Positions 32,390-40,837 of a stretch of DNA of 49,083 bases are shown here, piece by piece. Location of the stretch: contig NZ_AUMW01000028.1 of assembly GCF_000430885.1 (NCBI RefSeq), positions 1 to 49,083 of the forward strand, in the 5' to 3' direction. Numbering within the stretch: the first letter of the stretch is position 1; each line of letters begins with the position of its first letter. Source of the stretch: Desulfotruncus alcoholivorax DSM 16058. Lineage in GTDB: Bacteria > Bacillota > Desulfotomaculia > Desulfotomaculales > Desulfallaceae. A program made the position numbers and the translations under genes. A model generated the notes under the pieces. That model saw only the letters and a program-made list of their open reading frames with translations. It was not told where the DNA came from and did no database searches.

Positions 32390-33967
32390 TTAATAATCTA
32401 CAGTTACTGTTCTTGTGCTATTGTTCCAACCCACCTTTGCCCCCAAATATTCGCCGACATAGCGCAAGGGAATCATGATGCGGTTGTTTTTCAACACCGG
32501 CTCAGTATCCATACTCCTTTGTCCACCGTTAACTGTAGCCAGTTTGCTGCCCACTACAAATTCCAGCTTAATTCCTGATTTAATAATTGTTGCTGTACTG
32601 GCATCAACGTCCCATTTTATTTCCGCCCCAAGCGCTTCAGTAACTGCCCGCAGGGGAATTACAGTCCGTCCGTTTTGATCAATATAGGGCGGGGAATCGA
32701 AAGTAACCGGTGAACCGTTTACCTTAATTACGATATCCCCGGTAACATCCCCCGGACCTGGCGAGTTATCAGGTCTGTATATAAGGTATTTTTTCCTTTC
32801 TTCTTTAAACTGGTTCAAGGCAGGCGTATACTTGGCCTCGATTTGCCGGGGCGTCAGGCCCTGCTCCAGGTACAGGCCGATTTTATTTGTACCCATAATT
32901 TTATCAAACATCACCTTGTCCTTGCCCTCGATGCTTTTAGGGACCTGGAAGTTGTTCAGTGAGTGGGCGTAGGCCAGCACATAAAACCCAGTCCTGGCAG
33001 GGTTAAAGGTTCTGGGGTCCGTTATATCCAACCGGACGCCACCCCGCTGGCCCCTTTGCTCAGGAATAAATTTCACTCCGGGTAATCCCGACCCGTTAAG
33101 CAAATCGGCAAATTTCCGAGCATCTATGCCACTGCCGCCAACCCACTTAAAATAATCCTGCTGGCCGATTCCTGTTCCCTCCCCCAACCCCGTCGCCATA
33201 TAACAGCGCGCTGAATACAAATCGGGCAGCATCGGAGAAGTTTGTACCCAGGTCAGCCCCGTATCTTCAAAGATCATGTTCCTGTTATAGCCCTGCATTG
33301 GCACAACAACCAGATTTGCTCCAATTTTTCGGTTAAAGAACTTGGCCAGTTCACCGGCAGTCATCCCGTGGGCCATGGGTAAGTTATCCACTCCGACAAA
33401 GGTTTCATAACCTTTTTCCAGCACAGGCCCGTCAACGATATTCCCGCCAACGGGGTTGGGCCGGTCCAGAACAATAATTTGTTTGCCGTATTTTTGCGCC
33501 GCAACCATGCAGTAATTCAAGGTAGACATATAGGTATAGGTCCTGGAGCCAATGTCCTGAATGTCAAAAACCAGTGCGTCTATACCCTGCAGCATATCTT
33601 CAGTAGGCATCCTGGTGGATCCATACAGGCTGTAAACCGGTATGCCAAGCTGCGGGTGGGTGTATGACTTCACATACCGGCCGGCGCTGGCTTTACCGTC
33701 AAGGCCGTGTTCCGGAGCAAAAAGCGCAATTAACCGGGTTGAAGCATCTCCCGCCAGCACATCTATCGTGCTTTCCCCACGACTGTTGACACCGGTCTGG
33801 TTGGTCACCAGGCCAATTTTCTTGCCCTCAATAAGCTGGTGGTATTGGGGACTAACCATCAACATTTCGTCCCCCAGTTTGAACCCTGGCGCCGTCGCCG
33901 CACAGGCGATACCGGAACAAACCAGAAACAAAACAGCAGACAGCAGGGTCAGCAGTATTTTTTTCAT
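32390..33967 (-). CDS. Secreted NamZ-like exo-muramidase with a stalk (Cu-amine-oxidase N) domain
   Basis: A 525-residue exported protein: signal peptide (1-23, cleavage near IACA-A), then a DUF1343/NamZ domain (about 30-395; motifs GLVTNQTG, FAPEHGLDG, DIQDIGSRTYTY and DRPNP), then two repeats of the Cu-amine-oxidase N-terminal/stalk type (about 412-525; YIDQNGRTVIPLRAVTEALGA and RIMIPLRYVGEYLGA). NamZ releases terminal N-acetylmuramic acid from peptidoglycan fragments, for cell-wall recycling outside the cell. The stalk may anchor it to the wall. ATG 33967 follows GGGGAGGAG. Confidence 0.9.
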   Translation of the reverse strand: MKKILLTLLSAVLFLVCSGIACAATAPGFKLGDEMLMVSPQYHQLIEGKKIGLVTNQTGVNSRGESTIDVLAGDASTRLIALFAPEHGLDGKASAGRYVKSYTHPQLGIPVYSLYGSTRMPTEDMLQGIDALVFDIQDIGSRTYTYMSTLNYCMVAAQKYGKQIIVLDRPNPVGGNIVDGPVLEKGYETFVGVDNLPMAHGMTAGELAKFFNRKIGANLVVVPMQGYNRNMIFEDTGLTWVQTSPMLPDLYSARCYMATGLGEGTGIGQQDYFKWVGGSGIDARKFADLLNGSGLPGVKFIPEQRGQRGGVRLDITDPRTFNPARTGFYVLAYAHSLNNFQVPKSIEGKDKVMFDKIMGTNKIGLYLEQGLTPRQIEAKYTPALNQFKEERKKYLIYRPDNSPGPGDVTGDIVIKVNGSPVTFDSPPYIDQNGRTVIPLRAVTEALGAEIKWDVDASTATIIKSGIKLEFVVGSKLATVNGGQRSMDTEPVLKNNRIMIPLRYVGEYLGAKVGWNNSTRTVTVDY

Positions 33968-34092
33968 AATTCTCCTCCCCAAGCAATTATTTGATCTATT
34001 AATTATGACGCAATATTTGATGGAAAGTTCCCTTATAAAGCCTGTATAATGCTATTCTCATCTATTTGTAGAACTTATAGTTTTAATATGTG

Positions 34093-34125
34093 AAAACCCC
34101 ATCTACCAGAGGGCGATGGGGTTTT
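34093..34125 (-). terminator. Terminator of the AOR / MoaD-like operon
   Basis: AAAACCCCATC (34093-34103) / GATGGGGTTTT (34115-34125), an 11-bp stem downstream of the MoaD-like gene. Confidence 0.75.
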
Positions 34126-34161
34126 ATTAAGCAATTTCCTTGATATATTGTGGGGGAAATC

Positions 34162-34359
34162 CTAGCCCCCGCTGGTTAAATGTATTACCTTTACATCGTC
34201 ACCATCATTAATTAACGCGGTTTCATATTGGGCTTGTGGTATAAATTTTCCGTTAATCTGCACTACTATGGAAGGAAATGTATAATTCTTCTTTTGCAGC
34301 AGCTTTGTAACAGTCAGGTTTTTTTCCCATTCAAAATTCCTTCCATTAACTTTAATCAT
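34162..34359 (-). CDS. MoaD/ThiS-like sulfur carrier protein
   Basis: A 65-residue ubiquitin-fold protein ending in the diagnostic Gly-Gly. Such carriers take activated sulfur for molybdopterin or thiamin synthesis. GGGGTGG is upstream of ATG 34359; the frame is open to 34383. The neighbour is the tungsten-type AOR gene (24 bases upstream), so it probably supplies sulfur for the tungstopterin cofactor of that enzyme (inference). Confidence 0.85.
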   Translation of the reverse strand: MIKVNGRNFEWEKNLTVTKLLQKKNYTFPSIVVQINGKFIPQAQYETALINDGDDVKVIHLTSGG

Positions 34360-34383
34360 TACATCCACCCCTGTATACCACAA

Positions 34384-36537
34384 CTATAAGCTTTTCTGAA
34401 CAACTTCAACAACCTCGGGCAGGTCAATGCCTAACTTTTGCAGTGTTTCGAGTTTGGGAATGCCGTTTGGGGTCCAACCCCTTCTTTCATATACTGCGTC
34501 AACCAGTTTTTCATACTGGGCTTCACGATATTCCCTAAGCGCTTTAAGTTTTTCTTCCGTGGACTTACCTTCGGTTTCCATGCCAAGCAGTTCCTTTAAC
34601 TGGCTGTCATATCTGTCCTGCCTTGATTCATACTCTTCAACCGTAACCGGGCCCACGGAGCGATAAGGAATTTTGTCATGCTCCCTGGTGCCAAAGCCCA
34701 TTTTGATATTGAATACTTTCTGGAAATTATAGACCCTTTCGGACTGGAGAATCATTTCTTTTTTGTCAATGTTTTTACCGGTTACCGCATTGAAAATGTC
34801 TACATAGTTTTGTACGTGTTCCGGTATTTTGGCCGGCTCATCGGTTTGGGCGTTGTTTTCGGGTACAATGTCGTTCCAGGGCAGCTTGCACAGGCCGACC
34901 AGGCCCAGCCAGGTTCTAAACATGGGGAAATAATGCAATGCTTCAGCTTTATTTTCAAAGGTGGGTAATTGGTTGTTGACCATGTCCATGAAGATCAGCC
35001 AGGCCTCATCGTGCTGCGGTCCTTTGTTGGCCATGCCGAAACCGCCCTGCTGGACCAGGGACTCTTTGCTTACATATTCAGCGTATTCCAGGCCTTTGAC
35101 TTCCATACCGATATCGTTCAGGAAAGCGGCACCCGCGCCGTATTCTCTTACAAATAGCTCTTTGCACTTCCTGACGCCCAAACCGGCTATCCTGCCGAAC
35201 CCTTCTCCCCTGGCCATCTGGTGTAATAATTCCATAGCTGCGTCTTGATTGCCGAATCTCAAATCCAAGCCGCCGGTTATTTGCCGGTTAATTATGCCGT
35301 TTTCATAACATTCCATCAGGAATGCGGTCGTGGTGCCAAAGGATATGGTATCCACGCCATAGGTGTCGCAGTAAAAGTTGGCCTCTATAATAAATTGTGG
35401 ATCAAAAATACCGCAGTTTGACCCAACCCCGGCGATGGTTTCATATTCGGGGGCGTCGGTGACCACTTTTTGCCCTTTATAGGGGCCTGTTTTCAATTCG
35501 TAGTCACAAATAACTTTACTGCAGGACAGCGTGCATCCATACCAGCACCCGTCAGCCTTGCCGATATTGAAGTTTTCTATCCATTTGGGCGCCGCTATTT
35601 TATTTCCATCTGGATGTGAGCCATACTTGAAGTTGCATACAGGCAATAAATCATAGTCATTCATTATTTTTACCAGGTAAGTGGTTCCCCTTACCCGCAT
35701 CTGGCATTGTTTATCATCGCCGGCGTGGATTTCCTTGTGCATCTTGATGCCGGTTTTGGCAAGCGCGGCAAAGTCTGCCGGGTTATTTAAATTACCTTTG
35801 ACACCTTTGAACTTGACAACTATTGCTTTAACTTTCTTGTCCCTTAAGACGGTACCGATACCGCCCCTGCCGGCCTGCTTTAACCGGACAGCCTTTCTTC
35901 TGGTGTCATATAAGGAAAAGTTCAACATACCGTATAAAATATGCTCTGCAGCCGCCCCGGTGGAAACAACGGAGATATTTCTTTTATCTTCCGGGGTGTC
36001 AGCATAGATTTCATACAGCTGTTCAACCAGCAGGTGGCTATCCAAAGCCTCTTCGGGTGCTTCCTCTATTCTTATAATACCGGCATTGCCGTCAATAAAT
36101 ATAACCACGTCTTTTTCAGCCTTGCCCTGCAGCTCCAGGGCGTCCCAGCCGGAAAACTTCAACAGCGGCCCGAAATGCCCGCCGACATTGCTGTCCATAA
36201 CCGACCCGGTGAGGGGTGACAGGCTGACCACCAGCGATTTGCCCGCTCCGGGATACTGGGTTATGCCGCCCACCGGCCCGGGCGAGATAATTATTTCATT
36301 TTCCGGGTCATTCCATTTTGTTTCCGGGGTTACCGCATTCCATAAGTACCACAGCCCGAAACCCCTGCCGCCGGTAAATTTTTCTTTCATCATCTCGGTG
36401 ACCGGCTTTGCTTCAATTTTATTTTCAGAAACGTTGATATATAATGATTTGTTGGCATAGCCTTTATCCAGTTTGCCCGGCGTGTATTTAAATTCAGCCA
36501 GTAATTTATGAGCTGCCTTTATTTTTTCAACGTTCAC
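34384..36537 (-). CDS. Aldehyde:ferredoxin oxidoreductase-family tungsten enzyme
   Basis: A 717-residue protein of the AOR family. It has the N-terminal AOR domain (GGRGFGLWYLW, then SPGPVGGITQYPGAGK) and the pterin-binding and iron-sulfur domain. Cys331, Cys335, Cys339 and Cys344 lie in CWYGCTLSCSKVIC and a further Cys550 in VGLCKLPW; the usual family pattern is CxxCxxxC plus a later Cys. Such enzymes oxidise aldehydes to acids, or relatives reduce acids or aromatic acyl-CoA (BamB-type), with ferredoxin. GTG 36537 follows AAGGAGGC. The MoaD-like gene follows and a four-cluster ferredoxin gene precedes it, so they form a functional set. Substrate unknown. Confidence 0.9.
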   Translation of the reverse strand: MNVEKIKAAHKLLAEFKYTPGKLDKGYANKSLYINVSENKIEAKPVTEMMKEKFTGGRGFGLWYLWNAVTPETKWNDPENEIIISPGPVGGITQYPGAGKSLVVSLSPLTGSVMDSNVGGHFGPLLKFSGWDALELQGKAEKDVVIFIDGNAGIIRIEEAPEEALDSHLLVEQLYEIYADTPEDKRNISVVSTGAAAEHILYGMLNFSLYDTRRKAVRLKQAGRGGIGTVLRDKKVKAIVVKFKGVKGNLNNPADFAALAKTGIKMHKEIHAGDDKQCQMRVRGTTYLVKIMNDYDLLPVCNFKYGSHPDGNKIAAPKWIENFNIGKADGCWYGCTLSCSKVICDYELKTGPYKGQKVVTDAPEYETIAGVGSNCGIFDPQFIIEANFYCDTYGVDTISFGTTTAFLMECYENGIINRQITGGLDLRFGNQDAAMELLHQMARGEGFGRIAGLGVRKCKELFVREYGAGAAFLNDIGMEVKGLEYAEYVSKESLVQQGGFGMANKGPQHDEAWLIFMDMVNNQLPTFENKAEALHYFPMFRTWLGLVGLCKLPWNDIVPENNAQTDEPAKIPEHVQNYVDIFNAVTGKNIDKKEMILQSERVYNFQKVFNIKMGFGTREHDKIPYRSVGPVTVEEYESRQDRYDSQLKELLGMETEGKSTEEKLKALREYREAQYEKLVDAVYERRGWTPNGIPKLETLQKLGIDLPEVVEVVQKSL

Positions 36538-36560
36538 CCATTTCGCCTCCTTATTTTAAA

Positions 36561-36662
36561 AATTGCGAGCGCAGCGAAGCAATCACCGACCCCAAAGCGA
36601 TGGTGTATCCCCTTACTATGGAGTGTAAATTGCCACGTCGCTTCGCTCCCTGCAATGACATG
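36561..36662. repeat. MITE-like palindromic repeat between ferredoxin and AOR genes
   Basis: Arms ATTGCGAGCGCAGCGAAGC (36562-36580) and about 36638-36660 (GTCGCTTCGCTCCCTGCAATG) are inverted copies of the family seen at 17370 and 31081. It lies within a probable operon (gap of 127 bases). Confidence 0.7.
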
Positions 36663-36664
36663 GA

Positions 36665-37045
36665 CTACTCTTCTATGCTGATCGCCCCGGACGGGCATTC
36701 CTTGGCGCATAAGCCGCAGGCAATGCATTTATAAGGTTCGATATAATCGCTATGGTGGAACATGGCGGCTTCGGGGCAAAAGCCGACACAGGCGAAGCAG
36801 CCTGCACAGAGGTTTTTCTTAATTCTTACGACACCGTTTTTGTCCCTGTAAATTGCTTCAGCGGGGCAAAGATCTATGCATTCGCCGCATTGGGTACAGG
36901 TGGTTATTTTAGATTTTCCATTTGCTGTTTCAATTCTAATACAGGCTTTTTCCCTGTTCTCTTCTTTGAAGTAGGTTTTGGAACAAACCAGTTCACAGGT
37001 CCCACATGCTGTGCATGAATCTTCTTTTGTTACTAATTTTTTCAA
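36665..37045 (-). CDS. Four-cluster [4Fe-4S] ferredoxin
   Basis: A 126-residue protein with four CxxCxxC-xxx-C motifs (CTACGTCELVC, CTQCGECIDLC, CAGCFACVGFC, CIACGLCAKEC), i.e. sixteen Cys for up to four clusters. It is the likely electron partner of the AOR enzyme. TTG 37045 follows GGAGGTGA at 7 bases. It is the first gene of the AOR set. Confidence 0.9.
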   Translation of the reverse strand: MKKLVTKEDSCTACGTCELVCSKTYFKEENREKACIRIETANGKSKITTCTQCGECIDLCPAEAIYRDKNGVVRIKKNLCAGCFACVGFCPEAAMFHHSDYIEPYKCIACGLCAKECPSGAISIEE

Positions 37046-37086
37046 AATTTACTCACCTCCAAATATTCAATACACATATCTTTTGC

Positions 37087-37115
37087 CTATAAATTAAAGG
37101 ACTTCGCCTAGACAA
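37087..37115 (-). promoter_or_regulatory. Candidate promoter of the ferredoxin/AOR group
   Basis: TTGTCT (37115-37110), a 17-base spacer and TTATAG (37092-37087) on the minus strand, about 40 bases upstream of the ferredoxin start. Moderate match only. Confidence 0.45.
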
Positions 37116-37221
37116 GAACAAAGGGAAGCCACTTCAAAGTGATGCTTGATATCATAATATTAATAATAGTTCATTGTTACTGTCCTGAAAAAACTTTAAC
37201 ATGATACCCAAGCTGGTTCTC

Positions 37222-37250
37222 TCATTCTGACTCCTGACTTCTGACTCCAG
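37222..37250. repeat. Dispersed repeat, AGGAGTCAG family
   Basis: ATTCTGACTCCTGACTTCTGA followed by CTCCAG: same family as the pair at 23388-23481. Located just downstream of the HcnC-like gene. Confidence 0.6.
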
Positions 37251-37254
37251 TTTA

Positions 37255-38403
37255 CTATACAACTGACGGTTCAACGTATAGATTACCGCTGGCAAAACGT
37301 TGAAAACCATACATATCTATGGGGTATTCATGCTCCTTACCCAGCATTACTTCGGCCATTAACTTGCCCACCACCGGCGCGACCATAAAGCCGTGGCCGG
37401 AAAAACCGGCAGCGACGTAGAAACCGGGCACTTCAGCCACCGCCCCGAGAATTTGGGTTTTATCCGGGGTTAAATCATATAGACCGGCCCACTGGCGCAC
37501 CACGCGCAATTCTTTAAGCACCGGCAGGATAAAAGTAATCTTGGCGGCCATTTCCTGCATAAAATGCCACGTGGAATCAGTGTTGTAATCTTTAATTTCA
37601 TTGGGGTCACCCAATCCCATCACAAACCCGCCGTGCGGCACCTGCTGGCAGTAGATACCGTGATAGAAGGACATTACCATCGGGCCTTGCAATGGCTCCA
37701 CCGGCTCAGTAACCAGTATTTGGTGGCGCTCCGGGTAAACAGGAATATCCACTCCCACCATGCGGCCCAGTTCCCTGGTATAAGAACCGGCGCAACTAAT
37801 AACCATAGGTGCTTCAATAGTGCCGGCGGTTGTTTCGACCCCTTTAATTTTATCCCCGTACTTTAACAGGTTGGTCACCCTGGTATATGTCAGAATTTCG
37901 ACACCCAGGCGTTTGGCTGCCCCAGCATAAGCGTCCGTTGCTTTAAAAGGATTGCAATGGCCGTCTTTCTCACAGAAAGTTGCGCCGTGTAAACCCTGTA
38001 TATTTAAATGCGGCACTATTTCCCTGGCTTCTTCCGGGGTTACCCAGCGGGACGGGATACCCAACTTGTGCTGCAGACCAAGATTTTTGTGAAATTGTTC
38101 AACCATTTTTTCGTTATAGGCCAGCAACAGGTAGCCGCTTTGTTTAAATTCTATACTGTCATTATATTCCAATTCTTCTTCCAGGCTTTCAAACATACGG
38201 ATACTGTCACGGGACAACAGACAGTTGGGCTCGGTTCCCCATTGCATGCGCACCCCGGCGCCGCAGCGGCCTGTGGCTCCACTGGCCAAATATTTTTCTT
38301 CCACCAGCACAACATTTTTGCAGCCCAGTTTAGCCAGGTTATAGGCAGTGGCGCACCCGATAATCCCTCCACCGATAACTATCGCTTCAGCGGTTTTAGT
38401 CAT
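37255..38403 (-). CDS. FAD-dependent amine/amino-acid dehydrogenase, HcnC-like subunit
   Basis: A 382-residue member of the glycine oxidase/sarcosine oxidase (DAO) family. The FAD motif AIVIGGGIIGCATAYNL is at the N-terminus, and GATGRCGAGVRMQWG and the C-terminal GFYVAAGFSGHGFMVAP are family signatures. In HcnABC-like and D-hydroxyproline/D-proline dehydrogenase complexes this subunit oxidises the amine and the partner subunits carry electrons away. ATG 38403 (MTKTAEA) has GGAGGTGA 5 bases upstream; its ATGACTAA overlaps the stop of the previous gene. Substrate unknown; glycine, sarcosine, D-amino acid or hydroxyproline are the candidates. Confidence 0.88.
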   Translation of the reverse strand: MTKTAEAIVIGGGIIGCATAYNLAKLGCKNVVLVEEKYLASGATGRCGAGVRMQWGTEPNCLLSRDSIRMFESLEEELEYNDSIEFKQSGYLLLAYNEKMVEQFHKNLGLQHKLGIPSRWVTPEEAREIVPHLNIQGLHGATFCEKDGHCNPFKATDAYAGAAKRLGVEILTYTRVTNLLKYGDKIKGVETTAGTIEAPMVISCAGSYTRELGRMVGVDIPVYPERHQILVTEPVEPLQGPMVMSFYHGIYCQQVPHGGFVMGLGDPNEIKDYNTDSTWHFMQEMAAKITFILPVLKELRVVRQWAGLYDLTPDKTQILGAVAEVPGFYVAAGFSGHGFMVAPVVGKLMAEVMLGKEHEYPIDMYGFQRFASGNLYVEPSVV

Positions 38404-38713
38404 CGCACTCACCTCCGGCCAATACTCCCAGCTTGACCGGGGCGGTCGGGGGGCGGAAAGTGGTAAGCGGCACCTCCGACAGAGGCTTACCCGTAACGGC
38501 GGCTATTTCCCGAATTATCAGCGGTGTACAGGTACGTCCCTGGCACGGCCCCATGCCCACACGCAATAATCTTTTTAACTGTTCCAGATCAGTTATACCC
38601 TTATCAATATATTCGCGAATCTTTTCCAGAGTAATATCTTCGCAACGGCAGACAACAGTTACGTCTTTTCGCTCCTTTTGCTCTTTTTGATTGCTGCAGT
38701 CACATTCCGCCAT
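38396..38713 (-). CDS. BFD-like [2Fe-2S] protein
   Basis: A 105-residue protein with a bacterioferritin-associated-ferredoxin-like domain: VCRCEDITLEKIREYIDKG, then VGMGPCQGRTC, with four Cys for a [2Fe-2S] cluster (CxC-x30-CxxxxC). In HcnB-like and related dehydrogenases this module is fused to or encoded beside the FAD subunits. Its C-terminal end is extended by about 30 residues. ATG 38713 follows the stop of the upstream ferredoxin gene directly and lies 8 bases downstream of GGGAGGTG. Confidence 0.85.
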   Translation of the reverse strand: MAECDCSNQKEQKERKDVTVVCRCEDITLEKIREYIDKGITDLEQLKRLLRVGMGPCQGRTCTPLIIREIAAVTGKPLSEVPLTTFRPPTAPVKLGVLAGGECDD

Positions 38714-39211
38714 CTACCGCACCTCCCTAATTTTAAAATGGCGCACTTCCATGGACAAATCTTTGGGCACGGACAACCAGACAACGCTGGTACCATCCAA
38801 CTTTGCGCCGCTCTGCACCTTTTCAACCCGGGCTTCCCCCACTACTTTGCCGGCCCGGTTCACAGCATCCACCACATCACCTTCATTAGGCAGCGGTAAA
38901 AATTCATAAGGCAGTTTTACCAGGGCCTCTGTTTCGCCATATGTATGATCAATAACAAAAATGGCCAAACCGGGGCAGCGCATCAGGCACATGCCGCAGC
39001 CGTTGCATTGATCATGGTCAACCTGCGGCCGGTCATTGATATCGGCAAAGGGTTTGATGGCCTGCCGCTTACAACTGTGGTAACATGGGTCGCATGGTAT
39101 ATTTTGAAAACATTCAGCCACAGCCACAGGCCCTCTGGCCAATCTTTCCGCGGTGGGCCTTACCCGGGCCAAATCCTCTGCAGTGGGTATACCATTTTGT
39201 GCTAACACCAC
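38714..39211 (-). CDS. [4Fe-4S] ferredoxin-like subunit of the dehydrogenase operon
   Basis: A 165-residue protein with two Cys clusters: CFQNIPCDPCYHSC (a variant motif, about 34-47) and CNGCGMCLMRCP (about 69-80). The C-terminal half is a beta-rich region without Cys. It probably passes electrons from the FAD subunits to a quinone or ferredoxin acceptor. Start GTG 39211, or GTG 39208, after AAGGGAGG. Confidence 0.8.
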   Translation of the reverse strand: MVLAQNGIPTAEDLARVRPTAERLARGPVAVAECFQNIPCDPCYHSCKRQAIKPFADINDRPQVDHDQCNGCGMCLMRCPGLAIFVIDHTYGETEALVKLPYEFLPLPNEGDVVDAVNRAGKVVGEARVEKVQSGAKLDGTSVVWLSVPKDLSMEVRHFKIREVR

Positions 39212-39225
39212 GATTCCTCCCTTCC

Positions 39226-40305
39226 TTATGCCAGGCCCGCTTTTACTAATCCATTGCGTATTTTCTCACCAACAGGGCCTGATCTTAATTCTGCCAATTC
39301 TTTGATGATGTTATCACGCTGTTGGGCAAAATCAGGCGCATCATAGCCCAGTGCTTTGGCAGCGTTCAAGCCTGCCAGCGCCCCCTCCATCATGGCTGCA
39401 GACGCTTCTTCAATACCGCTTACATCGCCGGCGACATATATACCCGGTACGGAAGTTTCCAACAGCTCATTTCTCAGCGGTACGTGCCCGCCCAGTTCAG
39501 GCACAAACCTCATCCGGCATCCCGCCTGCCACAGCAACTCGGTGAGCGGGCTTAATCCAACAGACAAACAGATTACATCTACGTCCAAATCTTTTTCGGA
39601 TCCCGGAACCGGCTGCCACTTCCCATCCAACCGGATAATGGTAGCACCTTCTACTTCCTTTTCACCCCAGGCCCGCTTGATCGTATGGCCGGTGTATATC
39701 GGCACGCCGGCACGCACAACCTTGGAGGCATGTACCCAATAAGCGCCAATCGCGGGGGCTGCTTCAATTATGGCGGCCACTTCCACTCCCGCCTGCAGCA
39801 ACTGGTAACTAACAATTACGCCGATGTTCCCGGCACCGACCATTAAAACCCTGTTCCCGGGCTTCACACCGTAAACGTTAACCAGGGTTTGTACGGCACC
39901 CGCCCCGTAAATACCGGGCAGGTCATTATTGGGGAAGGCCAGGCTTTTCTCCGCTCCGCCGGTAGCCATAATTATTTTCTGGGGCTTTATTTTTAAGTAC
40001 TGTTCATTTTGTTCAACAGTGATGACACCGTCTTTATAATAGCCGAGGACCGTCGCCCCGGTTAATACTGTAATTCTTTCCTCATTTTGCACAGCAGCGG
40101 CAAGTTCCCGGGCAATATTGATGCCCCGCTCCGATGCCCGCTGCTGTTTTGAACCAAAAAAGCGGTGCGTTTGTTTAATTAATTGACCACCCAGATAGTC
40201 ATTACGGTCGATTAATGTTACAGCCGCACCCAGGGCGGCAGCTTTTAGGGCTGCGGTTAAGCCGGCCGGCCCGCCCCCAACGATACAAATCTCAGTTTGT
40301 TTCAC
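39226..40305 (-). CDS. FAD/NAD(P)-binding oxidoreductase, HcnB-like subunit
   Basis: A 359-residue pyridine-nucleotide-disulfide fold protein: ICIVGGGPAGLTAALKAA (FAD), RVLMVGAGNIGVIVSY (second nucleotide site) and IYVAGDVSGIEEA (late FAD motif). It corresponds to HcnB of hydrogen cyanide synthase-like complexes, without the fused BFD domain, which here is a separate gene. Start GTG 40305, four bases overlapping the previous gene (GTGA), hence translational coupling. Confidence 0.88.
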   Translation of the reverse strand: MKQTEICIVGGGPAGLTAALKAAALGAAVTLIDRNDYLGGQLIKQTHRFFGSKQQRASERGINIARELAAAVQNEERITVLTGATVLGYYKDGVITVEQNEQYLKIKPQKIIMATGGAEKSLAFPNNDLPGIYGAGAVQTLVNVYGVKPGNRVLMVGAGNIGVIVSYQLLQAGVEVAAIIEAAPAIGAYWVHASKVVRAGVPIYTGHTIKRAWGEKEVEGATIIRLDGKWQPVPGSEKDLDVDVICLSVGLSPLTELLWQAGCRMRFVPELGGHVPLRNELLETSVPGIYVAGDVSGIEEASAAMMEGALAGLNAAKALGYDAPDFAQQRDNIIKELAELRSGPVGEKIRNGLVKAGLA

Positions 40306-40607
40306 TTCAATTCACCCTTCCCTCTCTGGGTTTGCACGCGAATACCCGCGCGTAATTTTTCCACGCAAACCCGGACATTAGGTTTCCCATCAACCACCAT
40401 CAGGCAGGATGAGCAATTACCTATGTTGCAGAAGAGACCCCTTGGACGGTGCAGGTGAATACTTTCTCTCATTGTACGTATACCGTTTGCATGCAGTGCA
40501 GCAGCAATAGTTTCACCTTCGTAACCTTCCAGCTCCAGATCATTGTAATAAAACTTCACCTTGGCACCCTTCTGAAAGTTTAAAATGGGATGTTCTGTTA
40601 CCCGCAT
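40302..40607 (-). CDS. [2Fe-2S] ferredoxin, HcnA-like subunit
   Basis: A 101-residue Fer2_4-type protein: the GYEGETIAAALHANGI region, then LFCNIGNCSSCLMVVDGKPNVRVC (cut here to its key parts) with four Cys for a [2Fe-2S] cluster. It is the first gene of a five-gene operon (A-B-ferredoxin-BFD-C). AAGGAGG precedes ATG 40607. The operon is controlled by a sigma-54 type promoter about 111 bases upstream. Confidence 0.88.
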   Translation of the reverse strand: MRVTEHPILNFQKGAKVKFYYNDLELEGYEGETIAAALHANGIRTMRESIHLHRPRGLFCNIGNCSSCLMVVDGKPNVRVCVEKLRAGIRVQTQRGKGELK

Positions 40608-40717
40608 TAAGCCATTGCCTCCTTATTATTCAGCGCTTCGGAAGTAACAAAATTTATTCCAAAAAACAATCCCCAAGTGGTTAACAAAAAATTACCCGAC
40701 ACACAGCTATTTTAATA

Positions 40718-40734
40718 CGCAAATAGCGTTCCAA
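40718..40734 (-). promoter_or_regulatory. Sigma-54 promoter (-24/-12) of the HcnABC-like operon
   Basis: On the minus strand, TTGGAACGCTATTTGCG: -24 GG and -12 GC are 10 bases apart, and the match to TGGCACG-N4-TTGC differs only at the third position after GG. It lies about 110 bases upstream of the first gene and next to a sigma-54 activator gene. Confidence 0.8.
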
Positions 40735-40763
40735 AAGAAAAAGCCTGCCTGCGCAAGCTTTTG
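40733..40763 (-). terminator. Terminator of the sigma-54 activator gene
   Basis: AAGCTTGC and GCAGGCTT pair across GCAG with one wobble, followed by TTTTTCTTTT. The T-tract touches the sigma-54 promoter. Confidence 0.55.
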
Positions 40764-40773
40764 ATTGTTTGAT

Positions 40774-40826
40774 TCAGTATACAAACGTCAGTTTTTTGTA
40801 CACTTCGACATTTTTCCGACACTTTT
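40774..40826. promoter_or_regulatory. Candidate activator-binding region
   Basis: It holds an imperfect dyad, ATACAAAC / GTTTTTTGTA (around 40777-40802), and two TGTCGRA copies spaced about 11 bases (40805-40822). It lies 40-90 bases upstream of the -24 element, where a sigma-54 activator would be expected to bind. Inference. Confidence 0.4.
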
Positions 40827-40837
40827 GAACAATAAGG

